NCBI RefSeq assembly: GCF_027947535.2
Contig: NZ_JAAGKO020000029.1
Coordinates: forward strand, 40,836-104,835
Reading direction: 5' to 3'
Source: Streptantibioticus silvisoli
Lineage (GTDB): Bacteria > Actinomycetota > Actinomycetes > Streptomycetales > Streptomycetaceae
DNA length: 64,000 nucleotides
Every line of letters starts with the position of its first letter. Within the stretch, counting starts at the first letter, position 1. This document shows positions 29,462-38,129 of the stretch, piece by piece. Position numbers and translations under genes: made by a program. Below the pieces are notes generated by a model that was not told the DNA's origin, made no database searches, and was given only the letters and a program-made list of their open reading frames with translations.

Positions 29462-29507
29462 TGGGACACTGTCCCATATCGTGAAGTTGAAACGGGACGT
29501 TGTCCCA
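29462..29507. promoter_or_regulatory. Two TetR-type operators
   Basis: TGGGACACTGTCCCA at 29462-29476 is a perfect 7-1-7 palindrome. CGGGACGTTGTCCCA at 29493-29507 is the same box with a few changes. Centres lie 31 bp apart, about three helical turns, so two repressor dimers could bind the same face. Sites lie between the divergent tetR and aldo/keto reductase starts. Confidence 0.85.
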
Positions 29508-29554
29508 CTTGTTAATCGTACGGCACCCGTCGTGATGCCGTGAGGAGATCACCA

Positions 29555-30580
29555 GTGCGCTACCGTACCCTCGGCCGGACCGGCATCAAGGTCAGCCCCT
29601 ACGCGCTCGGGGCCATGATGTTCGGGACCATCGGCAACCCCGACCACGACGACTCGATCCGCATCATCCACAAGGCCCTGGACGCGGGGATCAACTTCGT
29701 CGACACCGCCGACATGTACTCCCGCGGCGAGTCCGAGGAGATCGTGGGCAAGGCGCTCAAGGGCCGCCGCGACAGCGTCGTCCTCGCGACCAAGCTGAAC
29801 CGCCCCATGGGGGACGACCCCAACCAGCAGGGCAACTCGCGGCGCTGGATCATGACCGCGGTCGACAACTCGCTGCGCCGCCTGGGCACCGACCACATCG
29901 ACCTCTACCAGATCCACCGGCCGGACCCCGCCACCGACATCGAGGAGACGCTCTCGGCGCTCTCGGACCTGATCCGCAGCGGCAAGGTGCGCGCCATCGG
30001 ATCGTCCACGATGCCCGCCTCCGACATCGTCGAGGCGCAGTGGGTCTCCGAGCGCCGCGGTCTGGAGCGGTTCCGGACCGAACAGCCGACCTACTCCATC
30101 CTCAACCGCGGCATCGAGAACGAGGTCCTGCCCGTCGCCCAGCGCTACGGGATGGGCACGCTGGTCTGGAGCCCGCTGGCACAGGGCATGCTCACCGGAC
30201 GCATCCGCAAGGGGCAGCAGACCGACCTGCGCCGCGCGGCCTACTTCAAGCACCTCAGCGACGAGCGCCGGCTCGACGCCGTCGAACAGATCATCGCCGT
30301 CGCCGAACAGGCCGGCTTGAAGATGACGCACCTGGCCATGGCGTTCGCCATCACCCACCCCGGCGTGACCTCCGCCATCATCGGCCCGCGCACCATGGAG
30401 CAACTCGACGACCTGCTCGCCGGCGCGGACCTCCGGCTCGGCGACGACGTCCTCGACCGGCTCGACGCGATCGTCCCCCCGGGCACCGACGTCGGCGCGC
30501 TCGACATGGCGTACCGCCCTCCGGCCGTGCAGCAGGCGAGTCTGCTGCGCCGCCCGGAGGCGGAGCGCACCGCGGCCTGA
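29555..30580 (+). CDS. Aldo/keto reductase
   Basis: 341 aa from the GTG at 29555, with GAGGAGA 7-8 bases upstream. Catalytic tetrad visible: Asp50 (in DTADMYSRG), Tyr55, Lys80 (ATKLNRP) and His121 (DLYQIHRPD). C-terminal NADPH-binding part includes ITHPGVTSAIIGPRTMEQL. Cytosolic NADPH-dependent carbonyl reductase of the YajO/Tas-like group. It is probably repressed by the divergent TetR, with a carbonyl or related small molecule as inducer. Confidence 0.94.
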   Translation: MRYRTLGRTGIKVSPYALGAMMFGTIGNPDHDDSIRIIHKALDAGINFVDTADMYSRGESEEIVGKALKGRRDSVVLATKLNRPMGDDPNQQGNSRRWIMTAVDNSLRRLGTDHIDLYQIHRPDPATDIEETLSALSDLIRSGKVRAIGSSTMPASDIVEAQWVSERRGLERFRTEQPTYSILNRGIENEVLPVAQRYGMGTLVWSPLAQGMLTGRIRKGQQTDLRRAAYFKHLSDERRLDAVEQIIAVAEQAGLKMTHLAMAFAITHPGVTSAIIGPRTMEQLDDLLAGADLRLGDDVLDRLDAIVPPGTDVGALDMAYRPPAVQQASLLRRPEAERTAA

Positions 30581-30882
30581 AGGCGGGGCGGTTGAGTGGG
30601 GTGCGGATCGGCCGGCCGGCCGGGGCGGGGCGGGGTTCGGGCGGCCGGGCGGAGTGGATCTGCGGGCGCGGTCGTGGTCGGCGGTGGCGTTCCGGTTGCC
30701 GGTTGCTTGTTACCGCATGACGGGCGGGGGCCGGCTCCGCCGCGGCGCCCGGACAGCACGGCGTGCGGTGGCTCCTGCGACACCACCGGCCCCGATCGCC
30801 CCGGACGCGCCGGCCGTTCCACCGTTGCGGTCGCCCGGGACGCGCCGGCCGTTTCGCCGCTGCGAAGGACCCTGGGCCCGAC
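30581..30882. other. Intergenic stretch, likely decayed DNA
   Basis: About 300 bp after the aldo/keto reductase, beginning with an extremely G-rich run. No start, ribosome site or motif seen. It probably contains the eroded body of the aromatic hydroxylase whose C-terminal end survives just downstream. Confidence 0.4.
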
Positions 30883-31068
30883 GTGACCACCGATCCGGCC
30901 GCCACCGGCCCCGACACCGTGATCGACACCGACGGCCACGCCCACCGCGCGTACCGGGTCACCGGCGACGAACTCGTCTTCGTCCGCCCCGACGGCTACG
31001 TCGCCGCCCGCCGCCCCGCCGACGACCTGGCCGCCGTGCTCGCCCTCGTCGCCACAAACGGCCTGTGA
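30883..31068 (+). pseudogene. C-terminal remnant of an FAD-dependent aromatic hydroxylase
   Basis: 61 codons reading VIDTDGHAHRAYRV, then LVFVRPDGYVAARRP and a short helix, which is the usual end of phenol-hydroxylase-type (MhpA/RdmE-like) monooxygenases, a thioredoxin-like segment. The ~450 residues carrying FAD and substrate sites are absent. An intact hairpin follows the stop by 7 bp. Could still be translated from GTG 30883 as an orphan peptide, but a gene remnant is more likely. Confidence 0.55.
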
Positions 31069-31075
31069 CCTGACG

Positions 31076-31100
31076 GCTCCGGCCGGACGGCGGCCGGAGC
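31076..31100 (+). terminator. Perfect terminator-like hairpin
   Basis: GCTCCGGCC-GGACGGC-GGCCGGAGC, perfect 9-bp arms and a 7-base loop, starting 7 bp after the hydroxylase remnant stop. Confidence 0.7.
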
Positions 31101-31246
31101 AAGGGACGTGCAGCCAGGTGCCGGCGGCCGGAGCCGCAGCGCGGTGGTGGCCGCGTGGACGATGGGGGCGGCCGCGCGGACGGCGGGTGCGCGGGGCTTC
31201 GTCCATCGTGTCGATTCGCGGCGGGAACTGTCGCTATCGTGCTCCG

Positions 31247-31768
31247 GTGACCGGTTCGGTGTGGCGTCCGCTGCTGTTTCTCGATGTCGATGGACCGCTC
31301 ATCCCCTTCGGTGCGCTGTCCCAGCCGTATCCGACCTTCGCGACGGGGTCCGAACCGCTCGGTGCCGACGCGAATCCGCTCCTGGCCAGGGTCGACCCAG
31401 AGCATGGGCCCCGGCTGGCGGCGCTCCCGTGCGAAGTGGTCTGGGCGACGACATGGATGGCTGACGCGAACGAATGCATCGCGCCCCGCATCGGTCTGCC
31501 GCAACTGGCGGTGGTGGACTGGCCGGAGCCGTCCGACATCGACGACCAGGACGAGCGGAGCGGACTGCACTGGAAGACCCGCACACTGGTCGCATGGGCT
31601 GCGGGGCGCCCGTTCGCCTGGGTCGACGACGAGGTCACCGACACCGATCGGGCCTGGATCGCCGCCCATCATCGGGGGCGAGCCCTGCTCCATCGTGTCG
31701 ATCCCCGGCGTGGCCTGACCGGCAGCGACTACGCGGCTCTCGACTCGTGGCTGCGACGGCTGGTCTGA
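31247..31768 (+). CDS. HAD-like domain protein
   Basis: 173 aa from the GTG at 31247. Starts with the HAD motif I LLFLDVDGPL and ends with a VDDEVTDTD motif IV-like acidic stretch; WATTWMADAN corresponds to motif II. This fits the small actinobacterial HAD-domain proteins, perhaps phosphatases of unknown substrate. A longer in-frame start at 31118 would add an arginine-rich shadow-like leader. Stands alone between gene debris and a convergent tetR. Confidence 0.75.
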   Translation: MTGSVWRPLLFLDVDGPLIPFGALSQPYPTFATGSEPLGADANPLLARVDPEHGPRLAALPCEVVWATTWMADANECIAPRIGLPQLAVVDWPEPSDIDDQDERSGLHWKTRTLVAWAAGRPFAWVDDEVTDTDRAWIAAHHRGRALLHRVDPRRGLTGSDYAALDSWLRRLV

Positions 31769-32059
31769 TATTCGGACTGGAGACCGTGGCGAGACCACCG
31801 GAAAGCACTCCGCGGCATGCGGCGGACGGCTGGCCGCTCGTGGAGCACCGGCTCCGAGGCGACCGGAGACGGAACGCCGATCCCCGTCCCGCCTTCCACC
31901 TTCCGTCCTCCGCCTGCCGCCGCGGTTCTACGCCGCCGGCTCGGCCGCCCCGGTCCGTCGCGAAGGCGGACTCCACCGGATTCGCCGCCGCGGCAGCAGC
32001 CACTTCCCGCCGCGGCAGCAGCCGCCCAGACCTTCCGACGTGGCAGCGGCCCCCGGGAC

Positions 32060-32695
32060 CTACCGGGGTTTCACCGACGCCGGTGGAGTGGGGGAGTCGT
32101 CGGCCTGCTGACCGCCTGCGGGTTCGGTCGGCGGGGGTGTGGCCAGGCTCTGGAAGCACGGGCGCAGCAGGTCGATGATCTGCTCGGGGGAGGCGTCCGC
32201 CAGGTGCGTGAGGCGCAGCAGGTACCGCTCCGCGATCACGCCGTGGACGATCGCGCTGAGCAGGCTCGCGCGCAGGTTGGCGTCGGACGTTGGTATCGCC
32301 TCGGTGAGCTGGTTGAGCTGCGGCTCCCCGGCGGCCCGGAAGCGGTCGGCCGCGTCGGCGTTGGTGAGCATCGAGCGCAGAACCGCCAGCGACGCCGTCG
32401 GCTCGTCGTTCAGGCGTCTGCCCAGCGAGGTGAGCAGTGCCTCGGCCACCTCTTCCGAGGTACCGCCGGGCAACTCGTCGGCGGGAACCTCGGCGGCCCG
32501 GGCGAAGAGCAGGTCCTTGCTGCCGAAGTAGTGCATGACCAGCCCGGCGTCGACACCGGCCGCCGACGCCACGGCCCGGATCGTGGTCCGGTCGTAGCCG
32601 AGTTCGGCGAAGATCCGGCGGGCCTCGGCGAGAATGCGCTCCTCGCTCCGGCGGCGCTGCTGCGCCCTGGTGGGGCGGGCGCTCGATTCAGTCAC
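32060..32695 (-). CDS. TetR family transcriptional regulator
   Basis: 211 aa, GTG start. HTH: TIRAVASAAGVDAGLVMHYFGSK, the AcrR/TetR_C_17-like subgroup. Proline-rich C-terminal tail. Divergent from a SnoaL-like gene; the 87-bp gap carries repeated operator-like boxes, so it probably represses both. Confidence 0.92.
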   Translation of the reverse strand: MTESSARPTRAQQRRRSEERILAEARRIFAELGYDRTTIRAVASAAGVDAGLVMHYFGSKDLLFARAAEVPADELPGGTSEEVAEALLTSLGRRLNDEPTASLAVLRSMLTNADAADRFRAAGEPQLNQLTEAIPTSDANLRASLLSAIVHGVIAERYLLRLTHLADASPEQIIDLLRPCFQSLATPPPTEPAGGQQADDSPTPPASVKPR

Positions 32696-32696
32696 C

Positions 32697-32757
32697 CGTT
32701 CATTCTACGGCCGTTGACCGGCGCCCTCATTTCGTTCTACGGTCGTTCAGTCAACGA
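32697..32757. promoter_or_regulatory. Repeated boxes between tetR and SnoaL-like gene
   Basis: CGTTCATTCTACGG at 32697-32710 and CGTTCTACGG at 32733-32742 are related direct repeats, followed by the inverted repeat TCGTT-n5-AACGA at 32743-32757 and further GTTCAACGA sequence. Moderately AT-rich; likely the binding region of the divergent TetR. Confidence 0.5.
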
Positions 32758-32782
32758 GCGTTCAACGAAAAAGGAGGTGGCC

Positions 32783-33199
32783 ATGACCGCCACGTCACGT
32801 GAGGTCGTCGAGCAGGTCCTGCGCGCGGGCCGCGAGATGGACACCGAAAGGTTCGTGAGCTTGATCGCCCCGGACGGTTACGTCGAGTGGCCGTACCGAC
32901 CGGCAGGCATGCCAGGCCGTCTGGAGGGCCGCGAACAGATCCGCGACTTCCTGACCGCGCAGGCCAAGGGCTTGGTGAGGTTCGACGAGTACCGCAACAC
33001 GGTGATCCACGAGACCGCCGACCCGGAGGTGGTGATCGTCGAGTACGACGCCCACGGCACCGTGATCCCCACCGGCGCGCCCCTGCGCCAGACCATCATC
33101 GCGGTGCTGCGGATCAGGGACGGCCTGGTCGTGTCGTATCGCGACTACCTCAACCCGCTGGTGCTGGCCGAAACGCTGGCGAGCGTCGGCAACGCGTAG
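32783..33199 (+). CDS. SnoaL/NTF2-like domain protein
   Basis: 138 aa from the ATG at 32783 with an excellent AAGGAGGTGG ribosome site. Cone-shaped alpha+beta-barrel fold pattern: helix ending in FVSLIAPDGYVEWPY, LEGREQIRDFL, then strands through VVIVEYDAHG and RQTIIAVLRIRDGLVVSYRDYLNP. Such proteins are polyketide cyclases, isomerases or small-molecule-binding proteins. Probably controlled by the divergent TetR protein. Substrate unknown. Confidence 0.9.
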   Translation: MTATSREVVEQVLRAGREMDTERFVSLIAPDGYVEWPYRPAGMPGRLEGREQIRDFLTAQAKGLVRFDEYRNTVIHETADPEVVIVEYDAHGTVIPTGAPLRQTIIAVLRIRDGLVVSYRDYLNPLVLAETLASVGNA

Positions 33200-33249
33200 T
33201 CCGGTGGCCGCCGTGACGGTCGCCCGCCGGTGCCGTAACGCCGCCTGAT

Positions 33250-33299
33250 CCTCCGGCGCGGCCGCCTTCGGCTCCGCCGTCCGGCGGCGTGGCCGGAGG
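33250..33299. terminator. Bidirectional terminator between convergent genes
   Basis: CCTCCGGC and GCCGGAGG arms with an inner GCCGCC/GGCGGC stem, in the short space between the convergent SnoaL-like and tetR genes. Confidence 0.5.
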
Positions 33300-33385
33300 T
33301 GCTCCCGGGGAACCGCTTCACCTTCACGTCACGGGCCACGGCCACCGGCGCGACCCCTGCGGAGCCGGCGTCCCCCGGCGGGGCG

Positions 33386-34210
33386 TCAGATCGCGCCGCC
33401 GAGGGAGGCGACCTCCGACGCGTACAGCAGGGCGGGATCGAACCCCATGCCGGTGAAGTGACCGGCGAGTTCGAGGCTGATCACGCCGTGTACGCGGGTC
33501 CAGAACGTGAGCGCCGCTCGGGCGGCGGCCGGTGCGGCCGGTGAGACGCCCGTCCAGGCCGGGCAATCGGACAGATGCCGCTCGAAGGCGGCTCCGGCGG
33601 CGTCGGCCGCCTCCGCGGGGGCCGGGGCTTCGGCGCCTGCGTCGGGATCGGTGCCATCGTCGGGGTCGGCGTCCTCGCCGGGGCTCGCGCCGTCACCGGA
33701 ACCGGTGCCATCGGGGCCGACGCCTTCACCGGGCCCGGCGCCGTCGCCAGGGCCGGCGGCCGTCCGGCGGCGCGAGTCGATCTCGGCGTACGTCGTCACC
33801 AGCAGTTCCATGATGCCGCCGGCGACCGTGGTGGCCTCCGGTGGTGCCGAGTAGCCGGGGACTGGCGTGCCGTAGATGAGCAGGTAGCGGTGCGGGTTGG
33901 CCAGCGCCCAGCGGCGCGTGGCGGTGGCGAGGTCGGCCAGGCGGCGCTCGGGGATGGCGGCGGCCGCGGCGGCGCGGTTGACCTCGGCCAGCTCGCGATA
34001 GGCGTCGAGGACCAGCTCGGTGACCAGCTCGTCGCGGTTGGCGTAGTAGCGGTACAGGGCCGGGCCGCTGAGGCCCATGAGCTTGGCGATCGCGTTGAGG
34101 GAGAGCGCAGACGCGCCGCTCCCGGCGACCTGCGCCCAGGCGTGGCCCTTGATCTCCTCGCGTACCTGCTGGCGGTAGCGCTCGCGGGGGTTCACGGGTG
34201 CGCTGGCCAT
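33386..34210 (-). CDS. TetR family regulator with low-complexity insert
   Basis: 274 aa, longer than the usual ~200. HTH: LSLNAIAKLMGLSGPALYRYYANR; the C-terminal ligand domain is of the WHG type. Between the two halves of the ligand domain (about residues 150-205) sits an acidic insert rich in Gly, Pro, Asp, Glu and Ala, probably disordered. Divergent from a quinone-oxidoreductase-like gene that it presumably represses. Confidence 0.9.
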   Translation of the reverse strand: MASAPVNPRERYRQQVREEIKGHAWAQVAGSGASALSLNAIAKLMGLSGPALYRYYANRDELVTELVLDAYRELAEVNRAAAAAAIPERRLADLATATRRWALANPHRYLLIYGTPVPGYSAPPEATTVAGGIMELLVTTYAEIDSRRRTAAGPGDGAGPGEGVGPDGTGSGDGASPGEDADPDDGTDPDAGAEAPAPAEAADAAGAAFERHLSDCPAWTGVSPAAPAAARAALTFWTRVHGVISLELAGHFTGMGFDPALLYASEVASLGGAI

Positions 34211-34258
34211 CGGGCCTCCTCATGGCTTGACATCAGCAGCGTGACAGCAACATACTCC

Positions 34259-34275
34259 AGTTATAACCTCTAACT
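34259..34275. promoter_or_regulatory. Candidate operator AGTTA-n7-TAACT
   Basis: AGTTATAACCTCTAACT, a 5-7-5 inverted repeat in an AT-rich island between the divergent tetR (34210) and oxidoreductase (34302) starts; AT-richness in this genome also suggests the promoter -10 area. Confidence 0.6.
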
Positions 34276-34301
34276 AAAGCTACGGATCATAAGGAGTCGT
34301 C

Positions 34302-35345
34302 ATGGCCGAAGAGAGGACGATCGACCAGCTCAGCGAGGTCGTGCTGCCGGGGATCGTCGAGCCCGACGCCCTGCGGCTGAGCCGGCGAGCGGTTCCGATG
34401 CCCGGACCGGGCCAGGTCCTCGTCCGGGTGGAGGCCACCGGGGTGTCGTTCGCCGAGCTGGCGATGCGCCGGGGCCGCTACTACGACCAGCCCTCCTTCC
34501 CGTTCGTGCCCGGCTACGACCTCGTCGGAGTGGTCGCCGGGCTGGGCGCCGGAGTGGACCCGGCCCTGACCGGCCGGCGGGTCGCCGCCCTGACCAAGAT
34601 CGGCGGCTGGACCACTCACGCCCTCGTCGACGCCGCCGACCTGGTCGCCGTGCCCGACGGTGTCGACCCGGTGGCCGCCGAGACCGTGGTCGTCAACGGC
34701 ATCACCGCCTGGCAGATGCTGCACCGCAAGGCCCGGATCCGCCGTGGGCACACGATCCTGGTGCACGGCGCCAACGGCGGCGTCGGATCCACGCTGGCGC
34801 AACTCGCCTCGGCCGTCGGCGTGCGCGTGATCGGCACCGCGTCCGCCCGGCACCACGACGTGCTCCGCGCGCTGGGCATCGACCCCGTCGACTACCGCAC
34901 CGAGGACGTTCCCGCCCGGGTCCGCGAACTCGCGCCCGACGGGGTGGACGCGGTCTTCGACAACGTCGGCGGCCGGAACCTCACCGACGCCTGGCACCTC
35001 CTGCGGCGCGGCGGCACGCTCGTCTCCTACGGCGCCGCCAGCACGCTGGACGGTTCGGGGTCGGCCTTCCTGCCCATGATCAAGATCCTGGCCAGGATGT
35101 GGTGGTGGAACGCCGCCCCCAACGGGCGGCACGCCTACCTCTACAACCTGTGGGCCGGCCGCAAACTGACCCGCCGCAGCTTCACCGCCCGGCTGCGCAC
35201 CGACCTCACCGCCGTCTACGAGCTGGTGGCCAGCGGTCGGCTCGTCCCGCAGGTCGCGGCCACGCTCCCGCTGTCGCGCACCGCCGAGGCGATGAAACTG
35301 GCGGAGTCCCGCACGGCGGTCGGCAAGGTCGTGCTGATCCCCTGA
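34302..35345 (+). CDS. Medium-chain dehydrogenase/reductase, quinone oxidoreductase-like
   Basis: 347 aa, ATG with AAGGAG upstream. GroES-like N-terminal half and Rossmann half with GANGGVGSTLAQLA for NADPH. Catalytic and structural zinc cysteines are absent, as in the zinc-independent QOR/zeta-crystallin branch. Predicted to reduce quinones or enones with NADPH in the cytosol. Likely under the divergent TetR. Confidence 0.92.
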   Translation: MAEERTIDQLSEVVLPGIVEPDALRLSRRAVPMPGPGQVLVRVEATGVSFAELAMRRGRYYDQPSFPFVPGYDLVGVVAGLGAGVDPALTGRRVAALTKIGGWTTHALVDAADLVAVPDGVDPVAAETVVVNGITAWQMLHRKARIRRGHTILVHGANGGVGSTLAQLASAVGVRVIGTASARHHDVLRALGIDPVDYRTEDVPARVRELAPDGVDAVFDNVGGRNLTDAWHLLRRGGTLVSYGAASTLDGSGSAFLPMIKILARMWWWNAAPNGRHAYLYNLWAGRKLTRRSFTARLRTDLTAVYELVASGRLVPQVAATLPLSRTAEAMKLAESRTAVGKVVLIP

Positions 35346-35380
35346 TCCCCTGATCCCCTGATCCCCGACTCCCCGATCCC
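35333..35380. repeat. 8-bp tandem repeat (CCTGATCC)
   Basis: About four near-exact CCTGATCC units plus two degenerate ones, starting within the last codons of the oxidoreductase gene. The stop codon TGA is part of a repeat unit, so slippage would not change the protein. Confidence 0.8.
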
Positions 35381-35435
35381 TTTACTTCCTGACTGCGGGA
35401 CGTGGGCGGTAGCGGACGACGTTGCCGGTTCGTCG

Positions 35436-35534
35436 CCGCCGGTCTGACGCCGTCGCTCCGATGCCGCCGGTCTGACGCCGTCGCTCCGACGCCGCCGGTC
35501 TGACGCCATCGATCCGACGCCGCCGGTCCGATCC
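35436..35534. repeat. 28-bp tandem repeat, three and a half copies
   Basis: Units start at 35436, 35464, 35492 and 35520, each beginning CCGCCGGT and continuing CTGACGCC(G/A)TCG(C/A)TCCGA. Few mismatches. 28 bp is not a multiple of three; non-coding. Confidence 0.85.
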
Positions 35535-35636
35535 CCCGGCGCGAGGTACGCCCCCGTTCAACTGCCGGCCGGAGTGTGGCGGTGTGCCGAGATCCGGCAA
35601 CGACCGCTGCCACCCCGTCATCCGGACCGGGGCCAC

Positions 35637-35730
35637 TTCACCCGGGCGGGGACTACTTCACCCGGACGGAGGCTCTTTCACCCGGACGGAAGCCCTTTCA
35701 CCCGGACGGAAGCCCTTTCACCCGACCAGG
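35637..35730. repeat. 20-bp tandem repeat, four to five copies
   Basis: TTCACCCGGACGGAAGCCCT-type units start at 35637, 35657, 35677, 35697 and 35717; the middle copies are almost identical, the outer ones diverged. Ends about 110 bp before the ABM-like gene. Confidence 0.88.
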
Positions 35731-35837
35731 ACCGCCGACGGAATTCTCCCCCTCCCACACCACCGTCAGGAGATACAGCCGCACGACACCGGATGAGACA
35801 CTTGTTCCGGTCAAGGACACCAGGAAAGGCGCCTCTT

Positions 35838-36125
35838 ATGTTCGCGCGGGTTCAGACTTTTCATCAGGCGGCCGAGAAGCTCGACGAACTCGCCACCCTG
35901 GTCCGTGACCAACTCGCGGTGGCGCAGCCCCTGGGTTACCAGGGATTCCAGTACCTCATCGACCGCGAGAACGGGAAGGCGCTGCTGATCTCCTTCTGGG
36001 ACACCGAGGAGAACCTGCGCCGGTTGGAGGCGGACAACGCCTCTACGCGTGAGCACGTCAAATCAGCAGCCGGCGTCGAGTCACCGACGGCCGAGGTGTT
36101 CGAGGTGACCCTCCAGGCCCTCTGA
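35838..36125 (+). CDS. Antibiotic biosynthesis monooxygenase (ABM)-like protein
   Basis: 95 aa from the ATG at 35838 with AGGAAAGG upstream. Dimeric alpha/beta-barrel pattern: FARVQTFHQ, helix, QGFQYLIDRENGKALLISFWDTEENLRRLE, and a last strand EVFEVTL. Such small proteins act as cofactor-free monooxygenases, heme-related enzymes or stress proteins. The tandem-repeat block lies directly upstream, where its promoter should be. Confidence 0.85.
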   Translation: MFARVQTFHQAAEKLDELATLVRDQLAVAQPLGYQGFQYLIDRENGKALLISFWDTEENLRRLEADNASTREHVKSAAGVESPTAEVFEVTLQAL

Positions 36126-36531
36126 ACGCCGTTGCGACGGCGGTCGCCGGCTATGCGTACCGGAACGGGCGCTGGTCCACTTCGTGCGGTCGCGTGACTT
36201 CCGGTTATGTCAACAGGGTTATTTGGCACAGGAGTTGGAACCTGGCGCGGTCGAACATCCGGTGCTTGAGCAATCTGATCCGGTTGACATGACATTCCGC
36301 GACGCCGGAGTTCCAGGGAAGTATGCGGCTGGCGGTGACGGCGTCGAGTCGGCAGGTACGAGGAAAGCCGGTAGGAGCCGTGTATCCGCCCCGACCAGCC
36401 CCAGCCCCAGCACCCCGAACCCAGGACCGGCCGCATGACCGGCCGGCCGCGCATGAAGCTGGCTCCCCTCATCAGGTGCCCGTTCATCAGGCTCCCGTGG
36501 AACCGGTAATCCAGGGAACCGGGGACGCGCT
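36126..36531. other. Intergenic stretch without a gene
   Basis: About 400 bp between convergent genes, somewhat lower in GC than the surroundings near 36200-36320. Short reading frames lack ribosome sites and recognisable motifs. I see no clear terminator. Confidence 0.45.
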
Positions 36532-37383
36532 CTACCGGCGGACCGCCGAGATCAGTCCGCCGGGCTGCTTCTCGCGCTGCGGCGGGGTGCTGACCGGGCG
36601 GCCGTAGGCGGCGGCGCGCTCGTGCAGGGTGTGGCTGTCGGCCTGCCAGCCGTGCCCGGCCAGCCAGCCCACCGGGTCGTCGGGCATCTCCGAGACCCAC
36701 ATGGACGCCGGCGATCCCGGCTCGGCGTCCGCGCCGATGCCCTCGATCACGCCGCGCGAGCCCAATGTCAGCCCCATCCGACTGCCTGGTGCCGACTGCG
36801 TGCTGATCCGGGCCAGCAGTAGTTCCACCGCGTCCTCGGGCAGGTAGATCAGTAGTCCTTCGGCGATCCAGACGGTCGGCGTGGCCGGGTCGTGCCCCGC
36901 GGCGGTCAGCGCGGCCGGCCAGTCCTCACGCAGGTCCACCGCGACGGTGATCCGCTCGCAACGCGCGACCGCCCGCTCCTGGCGCAGCACCGAGGCCTTG
37001 AAGTCCAGTGGCGCGGCGGTGTCGACCTCGAACAGCCGGGTGCCCTCGGGCCAGTCCATCCGGAAGGCCCGGCTGTCCATCCCGGCGCCGAGCAGCACGA
37101 CCTGCCGGACCCCGGAGGCGGATGCCCGCAGCAACAGGTCGTCGAGGTACTTCGTTCTGATGACGATGGAGAACGACACGGCCAGCCGGCGGCGTCGCGC
37201 GGTCTCGTCATCGGGCAGCGGCGACGAGGAGGGCCACAGGCCGCCGGCGGCGGCGAAGGCCTGTGCCAGTGGATCGCGGAACAGGGCGTCCTCCCGTTCG
37301 CTCTCCAGCGCCCGCACCCTGGCCACCCCCACCGCCGTGGCCCACACACCCGACGGCTGCACCGGCTCCCGCTCATCAGTCAC
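36532..37383 (-). CDS. SAM-dependent methyltransferase, leucine carboxyl methyltransferase-like family
   Basis: 283 aa, GTG start. Matches the actinobacterial TIGR00027/LCMT group: N-terminal YLDDLLLRA, SAM-binding VVLLGAGMDSRAFRM, FEVDTAAPLDFK, and WIAEGLLIYLPEDAVELLL. The acceptor is unknown. Stands alone between two intergenic stretches; no ribosome site stands out. Confidence 0.9.
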   Translation of the reverse strand: MTDEREPVQPSGVWATAVGVARVRALESEREDALFRDPLAQAFAAAGGLWPSSSPLPDDETARRRRLAVSFSIVIRTKYLDDLLLRASASGVRQVVLLGAGMDSRAFRMDWPEGTRLFEVDTAAPLDFKASVLRQERAVARCERITVAVDLREDWPAALTAAGHDPATPTVWIAEGLLIYLPEDAVELLLARISTQSAPGSRMGLTLGSRGVIEGIGADAEPGSPASMWVSEMPDDPVGWLAGHGWQADSHTLHERAAAYGRPVSTPPQREKQPGGLISAVRR

Positions 37384-37539
37384 CGCGCCAGCCTAGGTGA
37401 TCGATTCCAGCGGCCCGACGAGGGGAGCGGGCTTCATGCGCGGCCGGTCGTGCACGACCAACCGATCGCCCCGCCCAGCCGCGCGACCGATGACTCCGAC
37501 CATCACCCCGTACCGTCGGCGAACCGACGGCGCACGGCA

Positions 37540-37899
37540 TCAGGTGCAGGTGAACGACGCGGACTTCTGTGCCGTGCCGGTGCTGTCCGAGACGGTCAGC
37601 GTGACCTGCGTGGGCAGGCCCGCCTGGCAGTGCCCGAGCATGGCGTCGGGGAGGGAGTCCACCACGGTGATGTCGGTCCCGGTCCAGGTGTAGTCGTACG
37701 TTCCGGTGCCGCTCGTGACGTCCGCGGAGCAGTCGAAGGTGCCGCCGCCGTCCGCGGTACAGGTCAGGGCGCTGATCGTCAGCGCGGTCGCGGGCCGGAC
37801 CGTGGCGTGTGCGGGGGCGGCGAGGCAGCCCAGCGCGAGCAGGGCGACGGACGCCGCGGGAACAACGCGCCGCAGACGGGGAATGGGCGTGCGGGCCAT
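37540..37899 (-). CDS. Small secreted protein
   Basis: 119 aa, ATG with GGAGGA upstream. Signal peptide (about 1-32, arginine-rich start, hydrophobic core, AHA cleavage). The mature ~85 residues have four cysteines and a pattern of alternating strands (YDYTWTGTDITVV, QVTLTVSD) like a single immunoglobulin/PKD-like domain. Function unknown. Confidence 0.8.
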   Translation of the reverse strand: MARTPIPRLRRVVPAASVALLALGCLAAPAHATVRPATALTISALTCTADGGGTFDCSADVTSGTGTYDYTWTGTDITVVDSLPDAMLGHCQAGLPTQVTLTVSDSTGTAQKSASFTCT

Positions 37900-38129
37900 G
37901 TGTCCTCCAGGACAGCTCTCGTGCTCCGGGGGTATGACGAGCCTTCAGAATCCTGTGCGGTCCGGAAAGGTAAGGCAAGAGATCGCACGCACATCGCGGC
38001 GTACGGTTCGTTGCCGCTTGCCGCTTGATGCCCGCCACGTGGTCGCCGACCAGTACCTCTCGACACCGTCGCCCGATCAGGGTTCGCCCGGCCCGTCCAC
38101 GGCGCGATCATCGGCGGCAACGGCCTTGA

